A DNA stretch of 64,000 nucleotides. Origin: a bacterium (GTDB taxonomy: Bacteria; Bacillota; Clostridia; Oscillospirales; Ruminococcaceae). Position numbers and translations under genes: made by a program. Shown here piece by piece: positions 1 through 8,264 of this stretch. The stretch covers positions 62,001-126,000 of the forward strand of contig SFVK01000001.1 in NCBI GenBank assembly GCA_004561545.1, given 5' to 3'. The notes under the pieces were generated by a model that saw nothing but the letters and a program-made list of their open reading frames with translations, had not been told where the DNA came from and made no database searches. Position 1 is the first letter of the stretch; each line of letters begins with the position of its first letter.

Positions 1-509
1 CCCAGAAAATGTACGATTATCTGGACAACAACCCCGAGTGTATGTCCGCCCCTGTGGATTACACCAACGATGTTCGGGTCATCAGCAGCCTGGACAACTT
101 CATCTCCATCAACAATGCCATTGACGTCGATCTTTACGGCCAGGTCAATGCCGAGAGCAGCGGCATCCGGCCCATCTCGGGCGCAGGCGGCCAGCTGGAC
201 TTTGTTCTGGGCGCCTATCTGTCCAAGGGCGGCAAGAGCTTCATCTGCCTGTCCTCCACCTTCATGAACAAAAAGACCGGCAAGCTGGAGAGCCGCATCC
301 GGCCCACCCTGCATCCCGGCAGCATTGTGACCGATACCCGCGCCAACACCGATTATCTGGTGACTGAGTACGGCATGGCCCGCCTGAAGGGACTGACGGC
401 CTGGGAGCGTGCCGAGGCGCTGATTGGCATTGCCCATCCTGATTTCCGGGAGGAGCTGATTGCCGAGGCCGAAAAGATGGGCCTGTGGCGCAAGAGCAAC
501 AAGCGCTGA
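1..509 (+). CDS. Butyryl-CoA:acetate CoA-transferase-type protein, C-terminal part
   Basis: The gene is cut by the left edge, so only its last 168 or so codons are visible, read in the frame that starts at base 3. The segment has the GxGGQ-DF motif ([15 protein letters not shown]) and the closing AHPDFREEL motif of the acetyl-CoA hydrolase/transferase family. The [11 protein letters not shown] stretch matches what I recall of butyryl-CoA:acetate CoA-transferases. These enzymes move CoA from butyryl-CoA to acetate in the last step of butyrate formation. The catalytic glutamate lies upstream of the window, so 4-hydroxybutyrate or propionate CoA-transferase cannot be excluded. The stop is followed by no strong terminator. 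Confidence 0.8.
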   Translation, partial: QKMYDYLDNNPECMSAPVDYTNDVRVISSLDNFISINNAIDVDLYGQVNAESSGIRPISGAGGQLDFVLGAYLSKGGKSFICLSSTFMNKKTGKLESRIRPTLHPGSIVTDTRANTDYLVTEYGMARLKGLTAWERAEALIGIAHPDFREELIAEAEKMGLWRKSNKR

Positions 510-615
510 ATAAAAATTCATCCTCCCATTGAAGCAGCCGTTCCCGGTACCGCCGGGGACGGCTTTTGCAATACCCGTTTTCCCACCGGCTTTGCGTGTT
601 TGACGCATTTTTGTC

Positions 616-644
616 TTGACGCAGCGCGCTTCACCGCGTATAAT
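616..644 (+). promoter_or_regulatory. Sigma-A promoter for tRNA-Pro
   Basis: The -35 is TTGACG at 616-621 and the -10 is TATAAT at 639-644, with a 17-base spacer. This is a near-consensus arrangement. Transcription would start near 651, just before the mature tRNA 5' end at 658. Confidence 0.85.
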
Positions 645-657
645 AGAGAAGTTATCA

Positions 658-730
658 CGAGGTGTTGCGCAGCTGGTAGCGCGCGTGGTTTGGGACCACG
701 AGGCCGCAGGTTCGAGTCCTGTCACCTCGA
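658..730 (+). tRNA. tRNA-Pro (anticodon TGG)
   Basis: The acceptor arms CGAGGTG (658-664) and CACCTCG (723-729) pair over seven bases, with discriminator A at 730. The anticodon stem CGTGG/CCACG encloses the loop TTTGGGA, giving anticodon TGG at 691-693. The T-loop is TTCGAGT. CCA is not encoded. The gene is a single-tRNA unit with its own promoter and terminator. Confidence 0.95.
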
Positions 731-1074
731 CTTGAAAAAGGCGATGGAATGTTTGTTCCATCGCCTTTTTGTTTCTGCCATCACAAAGAAAGCCCCCCGC
801 GCAGATCCCTGTTCCTGCGCGGGGGGGTTCCGAAAAGAAGAAAAAGAGAAAGAGGAGTGGATGAAAAAAAGTCTGCATTGTCCCCCAAGGGGATCTGTGC
901 TGCCGGCCGGGTCCCTGTTCCCTTCCGGCGTCTCCCTTTTGGGAACAAGGATAGAATACATCAAACTTATGAAAAAAACGTGACGAATTCTTCAACTTTT
1001 TAAGAAAAGCGCTACAAAAAAACGCGGGTCGGCGGTATAATGATACCAGCCCATAGAAACGAGGTGGATGTTTC
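731..1074. other. Intergenic region tRNA-Pro to queH
   Basis: After the terminator there is a second, very stable hairpin at 793-826 (CCCCCCGCGCAG and CTGCGCGGGGGG around a ten-base loop) without a T run. A possible 40-codon frame starts at 861 behind a GAGGAG, but it has no recognisable content and was not called. A TATAAT at 1036-1041 is the likely -10 for queH; the -35 at 1013-1018 is poor. Nothing else was seen. Confidence 0.6.
735..770 (+). terminator. Intrinsic terminator of tRNA-Pro
   Basis: An AAAAGGCGATGGAA arm pairs with TTCCATCGCCTTTT around a six-base loop and ends in a T run. It lies five bases after the tRNA. Confidence 0.9.
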
Positions 1075-1701
1075 TTGCCCAACCGAATCAACTATGAACT
1101 GGTGATGGAAAAGACCATTGCGGCGCTGGAGCAGGCCGGGGAACGCCCGCAGCTGCTGCTCCACGCCTGCTGCGCCCCCTGCTCCAGCGCCACGCTGGAA
1201 CGGCTGACCGGGCATTTTGCCGTCACCATCCTGTATTATAACCCCAACATTGCCCCGCCGCAGGAGTATCACCGGCGGGAGGAAGAGCTGGAACGCTTTG
1301 TGCGGGACGCCGGATATGCCGCCCGAGGCGTGGAGGTGGTGGAACTGCCCTACGCCCCCAACGAGTTCTACCGCGCCGTGCAAGGATTGGAACAGGAACC
1401 GGAGCGCGGGGCCCGGTGCACGGTATGTTACCGGCTGCGGCTGGAGCAGGCGGCCCGGTACGCTGCGGCGCATGGCTTTGGGTGGTTTACCACCACGCTG
1501 TCCATCTCGCCGGTCAAGGACCCGGTGCGGCTCAATGCCATCGGATGCGAGCTGGCGGAACAGTATGGGCTGCACTACCTGCAAAGCGAGTTCCGCAAAA
1601 AGGACGGCTACAAACGCAGTCTGGAGCTGAGCCGCGCGTATGGGCTGTACCGGCAGGATTACTGCGGCTGCATTTTCAGCAAACAGGAGCGGGGCGTGTG
1701 A
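1075..1701 (+). CDS. queH: Epoxyqueuosine reductase QueH
   Basis: QueH reduces epoxyqueuosine in tRNA to queuosine, the last step of that modification, and is the non-homologous substitute for the cobalamin enzyme QueG. The 208-aa protein carries the family cysteines: HACCAPC (C32, C33, C36), RCTVCYR (C115, C118) and a C-terminal YCGC (C197, C199). It also has the TTTLSISPVKD motif. These cysteines are expected to bind the Fe-S cluster and form the redox pair. The start is a TTG seven bases after GAGGTGG (1061-1067); the ATG at 1068 is in another frame. The next gene follows after 20 bases, so the two are probably cotranscribed. Confidence 0.93.
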   Translation: MPNRINYELVMEKTIAALEQAGERPQLLLHACCAPCSSATLERLTGHFAVTILYYNPNIAPPQEYHRREEELERFVRDAGYAARGVEVVELPYAPNEFYRAVQGLEQEPERGARCTVCYRLRLEQAARYAAAHGFGWFTTTLSISPVKDPVRLNAIGCELAEQYGLHYLQSEFRKKDGYKRSLELSRAYGLYRQDYCGCIFSKQERGV

Positions 1702-1721
1702 GACCGCGGGGAGGAGATTTC

Positions 1722-2717
1722 ATGGAAAAGAACATTCTTGTGGCGCTGCCGGTGACCCCCGCGCAGCGCGCCGCTCTGGAGCAGAGCGTGCCATCCTTCC
1801 GGTTTCGCTTTACCACGGCAGAAACCGCCACCGCCGGGGACGTCCTGTGGGCCGATGCCATTCTGGGCAACGTACCGGTGGAGCTGATCCGGCAGAACCG
1901 GCATCTGGAATGGTTCCAGTCCAACTTTGCGGGGCCGGACGCCTATCTGGCTCCCGGCGTGCTGCCCGGGAGCTGTATGATCACCAATGCCACCGGCGCC
2001 TACGGGCTTGCCATCAGCGAGTGGATGCTGGCCATGTGGCTGGGGCTGCTGAAAGATCTGTTTCTCTATCGCGACCGCCAGAACCGACAGGAGTGGGACG
2101 CCATCGACCGCCCGGTGCGGTCCGTGGCGGGGTCCCGGGTGGTCTGTGTGGGGCTGGGGGACATCGGTTCCTGCTTTGCCCGCCGGGCCCATGCGCTGGG
2201 CGCCGAGGTGGTGGGTGTGCGGCGCACCGTCCACCCCGGGGTCCCCTGCCCCGCGTATTGTCTGCGGGTGGTGGACCAGGCCCGCATGGACGATGAACTG
2301 GCGGAGGCGGATCTGGTGGCATTGAGCCTGCCCGGCACGGCACAGACCGCCCATATGTTCGACGCGGCCCGGCTGGCGCGCTGCAAACACGGGGCCATTC
2401 TCATCAACGTGGGGCGGGGCACCGCAGTGGACTCCGACGCGCTGGCGGAGGCGGTGCACAGCGGCCAGCTGTTTGCTGCGGCGCTGGACGTGACGGACCC
2501 CGAACCGCTGCCCCCCGGCCACCCGCTGTGGAGGGAGCCCAACGTGCTGATTACGCCCCACATCTCGGGCCGGTTCAGCCTGCCAAAAACGCTGGACAAT
2601 ATTGTGGGGATTTTTGTGCACAATCTCCGGCGTTACGCCGCCGGACAGCAGCCGGACAACCTGGTGGACCCCACCGCCCGCTATGTCAGCGGCGGCCACC
2701 GGCTGACCTGTGAATAA
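1722..2717 (+). CDS. D-2-hydroxyacid dehydrogenase (NAD-binding family)
   Basis: A 331-aa member of the D-isomer-specific 2-hydroxyacid dehydrogenase family, which interconverts 2-keto acids and D-2-hydroxy acids with NAD(P)H. The Rossmann motif is GLGDIG at residues 144-149. The catalytic Arg, Glu and His are at R232 (NVGRG), E261 (DPEPL) and H280 (ITPHISG). The substrate-binding half is divergent, so the substrate cannot be named; glyoxylate/hydroxypyruvate or phosphoglycerate-like acids are possible. The ATG follows GAGGAG at 1711-1716. Longer readings through queH in this frame are chance. Confidence 0.88.
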   Translation: MEKNILVALPVTPAQRAALEQSVPSFRFRFTTAETATAGDVLWADAILGNVPVELIRQNRHLEWFQSNFAGPDAYLAPGVLPGSCMITNATGAYGLAISEWMLAMWLGLLKDLFLYRDRQNRQEWDAIDRPVRSVAGSRVVCVGLGDIGSCFARRAHALGAEVVGVRRTVHPGVPCPAYCLRVVDQARMDDELAEADLVALSLPGTAQTAHMFDAARLARCKHGAILINVGRGTAVDSDALAEAVHSGQLFAAALDVTDPEPLPPGHPLWREPNVLITPHISGRFSLPKTLDNIVGIFVHNLRRYAAGQQPDNLVDPTARYVSGGHRLTCE

Positions 2718-2738
2718 ATTTTGGAATTTTGCCATAAC

Positions 2739-2767
2739 TTGCATTGTTCCCTCGTATCCTGTATCAT
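2739..2767 (+). promoter_or_regulatory. Promoter of the two-domain membrane protein gene
   Basis: TTGCAT at 2739-2744 and TATCAT at 2762-2767 are separated by 17 bases. The ribosome site AGGGGGA follows at about 2796, before the ATG at 2807. Confidence 0.7.
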
Positions 2768-2806
2768 AGGGGTATTTCTCTGAGAATGACAGGATAGGGG
2801 GATTTT

Positions 2807-4102
2807 ATGTTTTACCAACTGGTCTGGCTGTTTTTTGCCTTCTCGTTTCTGGGCTGGGTGCTGGAGGTGGTTTACACCGCGCTGCGGCAGCGGCGGTACC
2901 AGGACCGGGGGGTGCTCCACGGTTCGCTGTGCCTGGTCTACGGCATCACCGGCTGCATTGTCTCGGTCGGCTTGCAGGAGCTGGCCGGGGGATGGTTTTT
3001 CCTGTTCCTGGGCAGCGCGCTTTACGCCACAGCGGTGGAATGGGTGGCTGGGCACTGGCTGGAACGCTATACCCACACCCGCTGGTGGGATTATTCCGGC
3101 CGCCGGTTCCATCTGGACGGGTACATCAGTCTGTCGGCCTCGGCGATCTGGGGTGTGCTGGGCGTCATCACCGTCAAGTGGCTGACGCCGCTGCTGCTCC
3201 GGCTGTACGGGCTGGTCCCTGCCGGGGCGGCGCACGTTCTCCTGTGGGCATCGCTGGCCGTCTTTGCGGCCGACTGCCTGGGCACCGGGCTGACACTGGC
3301 CGGGCTGCGGGACCGGCTGCCCCAGGTGGACGCCGTCAACAACCGGCTTGCCACCCTGACGCTGCGGCTGGGACTGTGGATTCTGGAACGGACCGAACGG
3401 CACATCCGCCGCACCGTGCCCGCTGCCGATCTGGCCCGGCGCAGAAAAGAAAAGTCCCAGATCTTTGCCGAAGGGTGCAGCGCGCCCAAAATTCTGCTGC
3501 TCTTTGTGATCGGGGCGTTCGGCGGCGACATCACGGAAACCATTTTCTGCCGCATTACCGCCGGATATTGGATGAGCCGTTCCAGTCTGGTCTGGGGGCC
3601 TTTCTCCATCGTGTGGGGGCTGGCCATCGCGCTGGTGACGCTGGCGCTTTACAAGTACAGGGACCGGTCCGTACTCTGGCTTTTTGCAACGGGCACCCTG
3701 CTGGGCGGCGCCTACGAGTATCTGTGCAGTGTCTTTACCGAACTTGTATTCGGCGCGGTTTTCTGGGATTACAGCGCGCTGCCCTTCAACCTGGGCGGAC
3801 GCATCAATCTGCTGTACTGCTTTTTCTGGGGCCTGGCCGCAGTGGTCTGGTTCAAGGTACTGTTCCCGCCGCTGGACCGCCTGATTGAGCGGATTCCCAA
3901 ACGTCCCGGGCAGGTGCTGACCGTCTGCCTGACGGCGTTCCTGGCGGTGGACATGGTGGTCAGCGCGGCGGCGCTGATCCGCTACGACGCGCGTCTGGAA
4001 GGGGTCGCCCCGCAGAATGCCGTGGAACAGGCGCTGGACGAACATTTTGACGATGCGCGGATGAACAAGATCTATCCCAAACTGGTTCACACCGGGCGCT
4101 GA
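2807..4102 (+). CDS. Putative ABC-transporter type IV (CmpB-like) membrane protein, duplicated domain
   Basis: A 431-aa polytopic membrane protein with two copies of the same domain. Copy one (about residues 1-150) has FSFLGWVLEVVYTAL and an HGSLCLVYG loop. Copy two (about 225-375) has FVIGAFGGDITETIFCRI and RSSLVWGPFSIVWG. Both match the pattern of the PF06541 family, annotated as putative ABC-transporter type IV although no transport activity has been shown to my knowledge. A soluble linker of roughly 50 residues separates the copies. It is a single gene with its own promoter, and no ATPase gene is adjacent. Confidence 0.75.
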   Translation: MFYQLVWLFFAFSFLGWVLEVVYTALRQRRYQDRGVLHGSLCLVYGITGCIVSVGLQELAGGWFFLFLGSALYATAVEWVAGHWLERYTHTRWWDYSGRRFHLDGYISLSASAIWGVLGVITVKWLTPLLLRLYGLVPAGAAHVLLWASLAVFAADCLGTGLTLAGLRDRLPQVDAVNNRLATLTLRLGLWILERTERHIRRTVPAADLARRRKEKSQIFAEGCSAPKILLLFVIGAFGGDITETIFCRITAGYWMSRSSLVWGPFSIVWGLAIALVTLALYKYRDRSVLWLFATGTLLGGAYEYLCSVFTELVFGAVFWDYSALPFNLGGRINLLYCFFWGLAAVVWFKVLFPPLDRLIERIPKRPGQVLTVCLTAFLAVDMVVSAAALIRYDARLEGVAPQNAVEQALDEHFDDARMNKIYPKLVHTGR

Positions 4103-4162
4103 CCGCCCGGAAACACGCCCTTCAGCCCGCCGCAGGCCACGGCATGGCGCAGTCGTGGGGTA

Positions 4163-4305
4163 AGCCCCTGCGCAATTTGTGAGAGACAGGGATGCCTCCA
4201 GACCGGACAGTCCCAGCTCTCGGGCCGTCCGGTCTGCCGCATTTTGCAGGCGAAGGGGCCGCCGGCAGTGCGCAAGGCGTTCGCTGTGAATTGTGCGGGA
4301 TTGCG
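4163..4305. mobile_element. Diverged MITE copy, TA-flanked
   Basis: The right half (about 4259-4305) closely matches the right half of the element at 16615-16788, with only scattered mismatches over the last 38 bases. The ends are imperfect inverted repeats, GCCCCTGCGCAATTT at left and the complement of AATTGTGCGGGATTGC at right. Each is flanked by TA (4161-4162 and 4306-4307). The centre is a different hairpin, AGACCGGAC pairing with GTCCGGTCT. No coding capacity. Confidence 0.6.
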
Positions 4306-4319
4306 TATAAAAGAAGAAA

Positions 4320-4358
4320 GAGGACGGCCGAGATTCTGCCGTCCTCCGTTATTTTTTT
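4320..4358 (+). terminator. Intrinsic terminator
   Basis: GAGGACGGC (4320-4328) pairs with GCCGTCCTC (4338-4346), followed by TTATTTTTTT. It probably ends the transcript of the membrane protein gene at 2807-4102, beyond the MITE. Confidence 0.75.
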
Positions 4359-4370
4359 GGCGTGAATGAT

Positions 4371-4408
4371 AAAAATGCCTGATCCGCGCAAAGCAGATCA
4401 GGCATTTT
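4371..4408 (-). terminator. Terminator of the tRNA cluster
   Basis: On the minus strand AAAATGCCTGATC pairs with GATCAGGCATTTT, followed by a T run. It begins exactly at the encoded CCA of tRNA-Gln. Confidence 0.85.
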
Positions 4409-4482
4409 GGTTGGGCCGGCCGGATTTGAACCGACGGATGGAGGAGTCAAAGTCCTCTGCCTTACCGCTTGGCGACGGCCCA
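4408..4482 (-). tRNA. tRNA-Gln (anticodon TTG)
   Basis: The acceptor pair is TGGGCCG/CGGCCCA with discriminator A at 4411 and an encoded CCA at 4408-4410. The anticodon loop CTTTGAC gives TTG, and the T-loop is TTCAAAT. It is the last gene of a three-tRNA unit. Confidence 0.94.
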
Positions 4483-4490
4483 TTATAAGA

Positions 4491-4521
4491 AAAGACCGCG
4501 CAGCAAAACTGTGCGGTCTTT
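4491..4521 (-). terminator. Hairpin between tRNA-His and tRNA-Gln
   Basis: AAAGACCGCACAG pairs (one G-T step) with CTGCGCGGTCTTT on the minus strand, followed by TTCTTATAA. It looks like an intrinsic terminator placed inside the tRNA unit, so tRNA-Gln would be made by read-through or the stem may serve in processing. Confidence 0.6.
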
Positions 4522-4523
4522 GG

Positions 4524-4601
4524 TGGGGTGCCTAGAGAGATTCGAACTCTCGGCCTCCAGAGCCACAATCTGGCGCGCTAACCAACTGCGCCATAGGCAC
4601 C
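4524..4601 (-). tRNA. tRNA-His (anticodon GTG)
   Basis: The gene has an eight-base acceptor GGTGCCTA/TAGGCACC, that is the extra G-1:C73 pair typical of tRNA-His, and an encoded CCA at 4524-4526. The anticodon loop TTGTGGC gives GTG. Confidence 0.95.
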
Positions 4602-4607
4602 ATACAA

Positions 4608-4681
<74 letters not shown>

Positions 4682-4721
4682 GCATGGGTCAGTTCCTGTA
4701 TGGGAACATGCTGCGTGGATT

Positions 4722-4750
4722 ATAGTACCACGGCGGGCGCAATTTGTCAA
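4722..4750 (-). promoter_or_regulatory. Promoter of the tRNA Arg-His-Gln cluster
   Basis: On the minus strand TTGACA (4750-4745) is followed after 17 bases by TACTAT (4727-4722). A TATAAT overlaps at 4724-4719 but would need a 20-base spacer. Confidence 0.75.
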
Positions 4751-4825
4751 TAGGTGTTTGAGAAAAAATGCGGATTCCGGGGACGGTGCACAGAACCGCT
4801 GTCTGCCCACGGCGCGGGAACACGG

Positions 4826-6184
4826 TCAGCTGCGCTCCTCGATGGGCTTGTATTCCCGGGGTTCCATGATGCTCTGGTAGGCGGGACGGATGATTTTATC
4901 CACATTGACCAGCTCCTCCATGCGGTGGGCGCTCCAGCCCACCACACGGGCAATGGCGAAGATCGGGGTATACAGCTCCACCGGGATGCCCAGCATATTG
5001 TAGACAAAGCCGGAATAGAAGTCCACGTTGGTGGAGACGCCCTTGTAGATATGGCGCTTTTCCGCAATGACCTGGGGTGCCAGGCGCTCAATGCTGTTGT
5101 AAAAATCAAAATCCTCCTTGCGGCCCTTTGCCATGGCCAGCTGCTGGACAAAGCTCTTGAACACCACGGCACGGGGGTCCGAGAGGGAGTACACCGCGTG
5201 GCCCATACCGTAGATGAGGCCCTTGCAGTCAAAAGCCTCTTTATCCACGATTTTGCCCAGATAGGCGCGGATCTCGTCCTCATCGGCGGGGTCCTTCACA
5301 TGGGCGCGGATGTCCTCCATCATCTCCATGACCTTGATGTTGGCGCCGCCGTGCTTGGGACCCTTGAGGCTGGACAGAGCCGCCGCCATGACCGAGTAGG
5401 TATCCGCCCCCGAGGAGGTCACCACGCGGGTGGTGAAGGTGGAGTTGTTGCCGCCGCCGTGCTCCATATGGAGCAGAAGAGCAATATCCAGAACATGGGC
5501 TTCCAGCGGGGTGTACTGCTGGTCGGGGCGCAGCATCTGGAGCAGGTTTTCGGCGGTGGAAAGCTCGGGCTGGGGACGGTGGATATACATACTGCCGTCA
5601 TTGAGGTAGTAGTTGTAGGCATGGTAGCCGTACACCGCAAGCATGGGGAAAACGCTGATGAGCTTGATGCACTGCTCCATCTGGGTCTGGAGGGAGTTGT
5701 CCCCCACCGAATCATCATAGGAGGCCAGCGTCAGCACGCTGCGGGTCAGGCTGTTCATCAGGTCTTTGCTGGGGGCTTTCATAATCACATCCCGCACAAA
5801 GTTGCTGGGCAGGTCGCGGCATTTGGTCAGGCAGTCGGTGAAGGTATTGAGCTGATCCCGGGTGGGCAGGTCGCCCAGCAGCAGCAGATAGGCGATCTCC
5901 TCAAAGCCGTAGCGCTTGCCCCGCAGGCCGCGGATCAAGTCGTAGACATTGTAACCCCGGTACCACAGCTTGCCCTCACAGGGGGTCTTGACGCCGTCGC
6001 GCATTTCGAAGGCATCAATGCGGGAGATGTTGGTGATGCCCGCAACCACACCGTTGCCGTCCTTGTCCCGCAGGCCGCGCTTGACGCCGTACCGGTCAAA
6101 CAGGGCGGGGTCGATGGCATCGTTGCGGGAACAGATCCCGGTAAAAATTTCAGCTTCCTTTTCAATGGCAGCGTATTCGCTCAT
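4826..6184 (-). CDS. gltA: Citrate synthase
   Basis: A 452-aa type II-like citrate synthase, condensing oxaloacetate and acetyl-CoA to citrate; in an anaerobe it mainly feeds glutamate synthesis. The catalytic triad is visible as H242 (LHMEHGGGNNS), H329 (GMGHAVY) and D388 (TNVDFYSG), with the KHGG motif near 278. The start was set at the ATG eight bases after AGGAGG (6193-6198). A further 12 codons upstream are open but have no ribosome site. No other TCA gene is adjacent. The 491-codon frame on the opposite strand is a high-GC shadow. Confidence 0.93.
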   Translation of the reverse strand: MSEYAAIEKEAEIFTGICSRNDAIDPALFDRYGVKRGLRDKDGNGVVAGITNISRIDAFEMRDGVKTPCEGKLWYRGYNVYDLIRGLRGKRYGFEEIAYLLLLGDLPTRDQLNTFTDCLTKCRDLPSNFVRDVIMKAPSKDLMNSLTRSVLTLASYDDSVGDNSLQTQMEQCIKLISVFPMLAVYGYHAYNYYLNDGSMYIHRPQPELSTAENLLQMLRPDQQYTPLEAHVLDIALLLHMEHGGGNNSTFTTRVVTSSGADTYSVMAAALSSLKGPKHGGANIKVMEMMEDIRAHVKDPADEDEIRAYLGKIVDKEAFDCKGLIYGMGHAVYSLSDPRAVVFKSFVQQLAMAKGRKEDFDFYNSIERLAPQVIAEKRHIYKGVSTNVDFYSGFVYNMLGIPVELYTPIFAIARVVGWSAHRMEELVNVDKIIRPAYQSIMEPREYKPIEERS

Positions 6185-6245
6185 GATGGCGGCCTCCTTT
6201 GTTTTCGGAATATCAGTCAATTACCATAAAAAATAACGCATTTTT

Positions 6246-6275
6246 ATTATACGCTTTGTATAAACGCAAAAGCAA
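6246..6275 (-). promoter_or_regulatory. Probable promoter of citrate synthase
   Basis: TATAAT at 6251-6246 on the minus strand has TTGCTT (6275-6270) 18 bases upstream. The start codon lies about 60 bases downstream. Confidence 0.55.
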
Positions 6276-6309
6276 TGAAAAAAACGTAAATTTTTTTAGA
6301 AAATAGAGA

Positions 6310-6347
6310 ATCCCCCTGCCGGGCACAACCGGCAGAGGGATGGATTT
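6310..6347 (-). terminator. Terminator of the pyrophosphatase gene
   Basis: ATCCCCCTGCCGG (6310-6322) pairs with CCGGCAGAGGGAT (6329-6341) with one mismatch. T-rich stretches follow on both sides, so it may act in both directions. Confidence 0.65.
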
Positions 6348-6376
6348 TTTGAATCATGCGGCCGATGCCGGCCCCG

Positions 6377-8035
6377 TCAGCCCTGACGGGCCTGGATGGC
6401 AGCCATGAGCGGGGGGATCAGCTGTTTTTTGCGGCTCACCACGCCGGGCAGAACCGCCATGCCGTCCTGAACCCCGGTATGGAACGCTTCGCTGACAATC
6501 TCCCCGGCGTCCTGCCCGCAGAAGAGCAGGTCGGTGGTCTGGTCCTTCATGTTGGTGCACATAAAGAATACCATGGGCACCCCCGCCTGGGCCAGCGCCT
6601 CGGTCAGGAAGGGCTTGACCAGCGCTTCGGCCGCTGCAATGGATTTGGCCGTCATATAGATGGACTGGCCCACGCCAAACTTGGCGTCGCCGCGGCTGAA
6701 CACCTTGAAGTCCGAGAAAAACACATCGTCCGCCGTACGGCCGGCCAGATCGGCGCCCGCCTCAAACATCTGCTCGGCATAGGTGGGAATGTCCTCTTCC
6801 GCAATGACCGCCAGGGCCTCGGCCGCAGCCTTATCCAGCATGGTGGAGGTGGGGGAACGGAACATGAGGGTGTCGGACAGAATGGCGGAGAGCAGCAGCC
6901 CCGCGATGGCCTTGGGGATGGGAATGTTTTTCTCGCCAAAAATGGTGTAGACGATGGTTGCGGTGCAGCCCACCGGCACATTGCGGAAATAGACCGGCTC
7001 GGTGGTTTCCAGCGAGCCAAGACGGTGATGATCGATGACCTCCAGGATTTCCGCCTGTTCCAGACCGTCCACGGCCTGGCCGCGCTCATTGTGGTCCACC
7101 ATGATGACCTGTTTGCGGTGGACATTGAGCATATTCCGGCGGCTGATCACGCCGCAGTACTTGCCGTTCTCGTCAAGAACCGGGAAGTAGCGGTGGCGCA
7201 CGCTGGCCATCACCTTGCGGGCATCCTCCACGGGGGTATTGACGCTGAACAGCATCAGGTCCCGGGTGCGCATGAAATGGCGCACCGGCGCGGCGGTGGA
7301 AATGAGACGCGCCGCAGCGTAGGAGTCAAAGGGGGTGGTAATGACCATGCAGCCCTTCTCCTGGGCGCGGGCCAGAATGGTGCGGGGCACGGCGGAGCCG
7401 CAGCAGACCACAATGGCCCCCGCGCCGCAGTCGATGGCACACATCTGCACCTCGTAGCGGTTGGTGACAAGAACCAGGTCGCCGGGATGGACGGCGCCAT
7501 CCATAATTTCGGGGCTGGTCCCGATAAAGATGCGGCCCCGGGTGATGCGGGCATCGGGGTCGCCCACCAGCATCTGGCCCTCCAGCGTGCTCAGAACGTT
7601 GCGATAGCTGGTTCCCGCCTTGGAGAGAACCTCGGTGTCAAAGAGGTCCATGTTGGCGTTGGCAATGTCCTTGATGGAGATCAGCCCCTGCAGTTCCCGG
7701 TCGGGACCCACGGCGCAGAGGGTGTCAATCTCCACATCGCGCATCATGGTCCAGGCGGCGCGAACGCTCATCTCGGCGTCAATGCCGGGCTGGCGGCGGA
7801 TATCGATGTCCTTCACCTGGGGGCTGACGTCGGTACACAGACGCGGCGCCTCCACATCGAAATGCTTGAGGACAAACTCGGTTTCGCGGTTGACCTGCCC
7901 GGCACGGCGGGCCTCATAGGTGGCGTTGTCTCCGAGCTGGTTTTTCAGGTAGGTATAGGCCAGGGCGGAACAGATGGAGTCGGTGTCAGGGTTTTTGTGT
8001 CCGATGATGTTTACCTTGTGTCGTGTGTTTGCCAT
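6377..8035 (-). CDS. ppaC: Manganese-dependent inorganic pyrophosphatase with CBS/DRTGG insert
   Basis: A 552-aa family II pyrophosphatase, hydrolysing PPi to phosphate. The DHH part opens with GHKNPDTDS (metal ligands H13, D17, D19) and continues after the insert with VDHNE and EVIDHHRLG. The SRKKQ motif near the C-terminus belongs to DHHA2. Between them, about residues 65-310, lie two CBS halves flanking a DRTGG domain, the arrangement known to make these enzymes respond to adenine nucleotides. The minus-strand extended -10 TGCTATAAT sits at 8133-8125. The gene is divergent from typA and independent of citrate synthase. Confidence 0.93.
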   Translation of the reverse strand: MANTRHKVNIIGHKNPDTDSICSALAYTYLKNQLGDNATYEARRAGQVNRETEFVLKHFDVEAPRLCTDVSPQVKDIDIRRQPGIDAEMSVRAAWTMMRDVEIDTLCAVGPDRELQGLISIKDIANANMDLFDTEVLSKAGTSYRNVLSTLEGQMLVGDPDARITRGRIFIGTSPEIMDGAVHPGDLVLVTNRYEVQMCAIDCGAGAIVVCCGSAVPRTILARAQEKGCMVITTPFDSYAAARLISTAAPVRHFMRTRDLMLFSVNTPVEDARKVMASVRHRYFPVLDENGKYCGVISRRNMLNVHRKQVIMVDHNERGQAVDGLEQAEILEVIDHHRLGSLETTEPVYFRNVPVGCTATIVYTIFGEKNIPIPKAIAGLLLSAILSDTLMFRSPTSTMLDKAAAEALAVIAEEDIPTYAEQMFEAGADLAGRTADDVFFSDFKVFSRGDAKFGVGQSIYMTAKSIAAAEALVKPFLTEALAQAGVPMVFFMCTNMKDQTTDLLFCGQDAGEIVSEAFHTGVQDGMAVLPGVVSRKKQLIPPLMAAIQARQG

Positions 8036-8156
8036 TGCAGGTTGCTTCCCCTCAAAAAAGTCAATTCCGGGACGGTTTTGCGCAAATATACAGGAAATCG
8101 CGCAAAATCCGCTCGATTATTTTTATTATAGCACAGGAAAAACAAATTTACGATTC

Positions 8157-8185
8157 TTGACAATTTTGCCATTGTGTCGTAAAAT
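8157..8185 (+). promoter_or_regulatory. Promoter of typA
   Basis: TTGACA at 8157-8162 and TAAAAT at 8180-8185 with a 17-base spacer. The leader to the ATG is about 75 bases. Confidence 0.8.
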
Positions 8186-8264
8186 ATAGTGTATGTGTGC
8201 GGCAAGGCCGCCGCGGTAAGGTTTGGAAAGTATTTTGAGAGTGTAAAAAGAGGTATCGTAGTAT

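Larger units (their letters stand above)
4103..4407. other. Intergenic region with diverged MITE and two terminators
   Basis: This stretch holds no credible gene. It contains the MITE copy at 4163-4305, a hairpin with a T run at 4320-4358 that can end transcription from the left, and the terminator of the minus-strand tRNA cluster at 4371-4408. Confidence 0.6.

Noticed and set aside
861..983. A 40-codon frame behind GAGGAG after tRNA-Pro
   Set aside because: It has no hydrophobic or motif content, and the region is better explained as untranslated space around a stable hairpin. It was left uncalled.
4754..6229. A 491-codon open frame on the plus strand opposite citrate synthase
   Set aside because: It lies entirely antisense to a gene with all catalytic residues, and its translation is a His/Gly/Val-rich mirror typical of GC-rich shadows.
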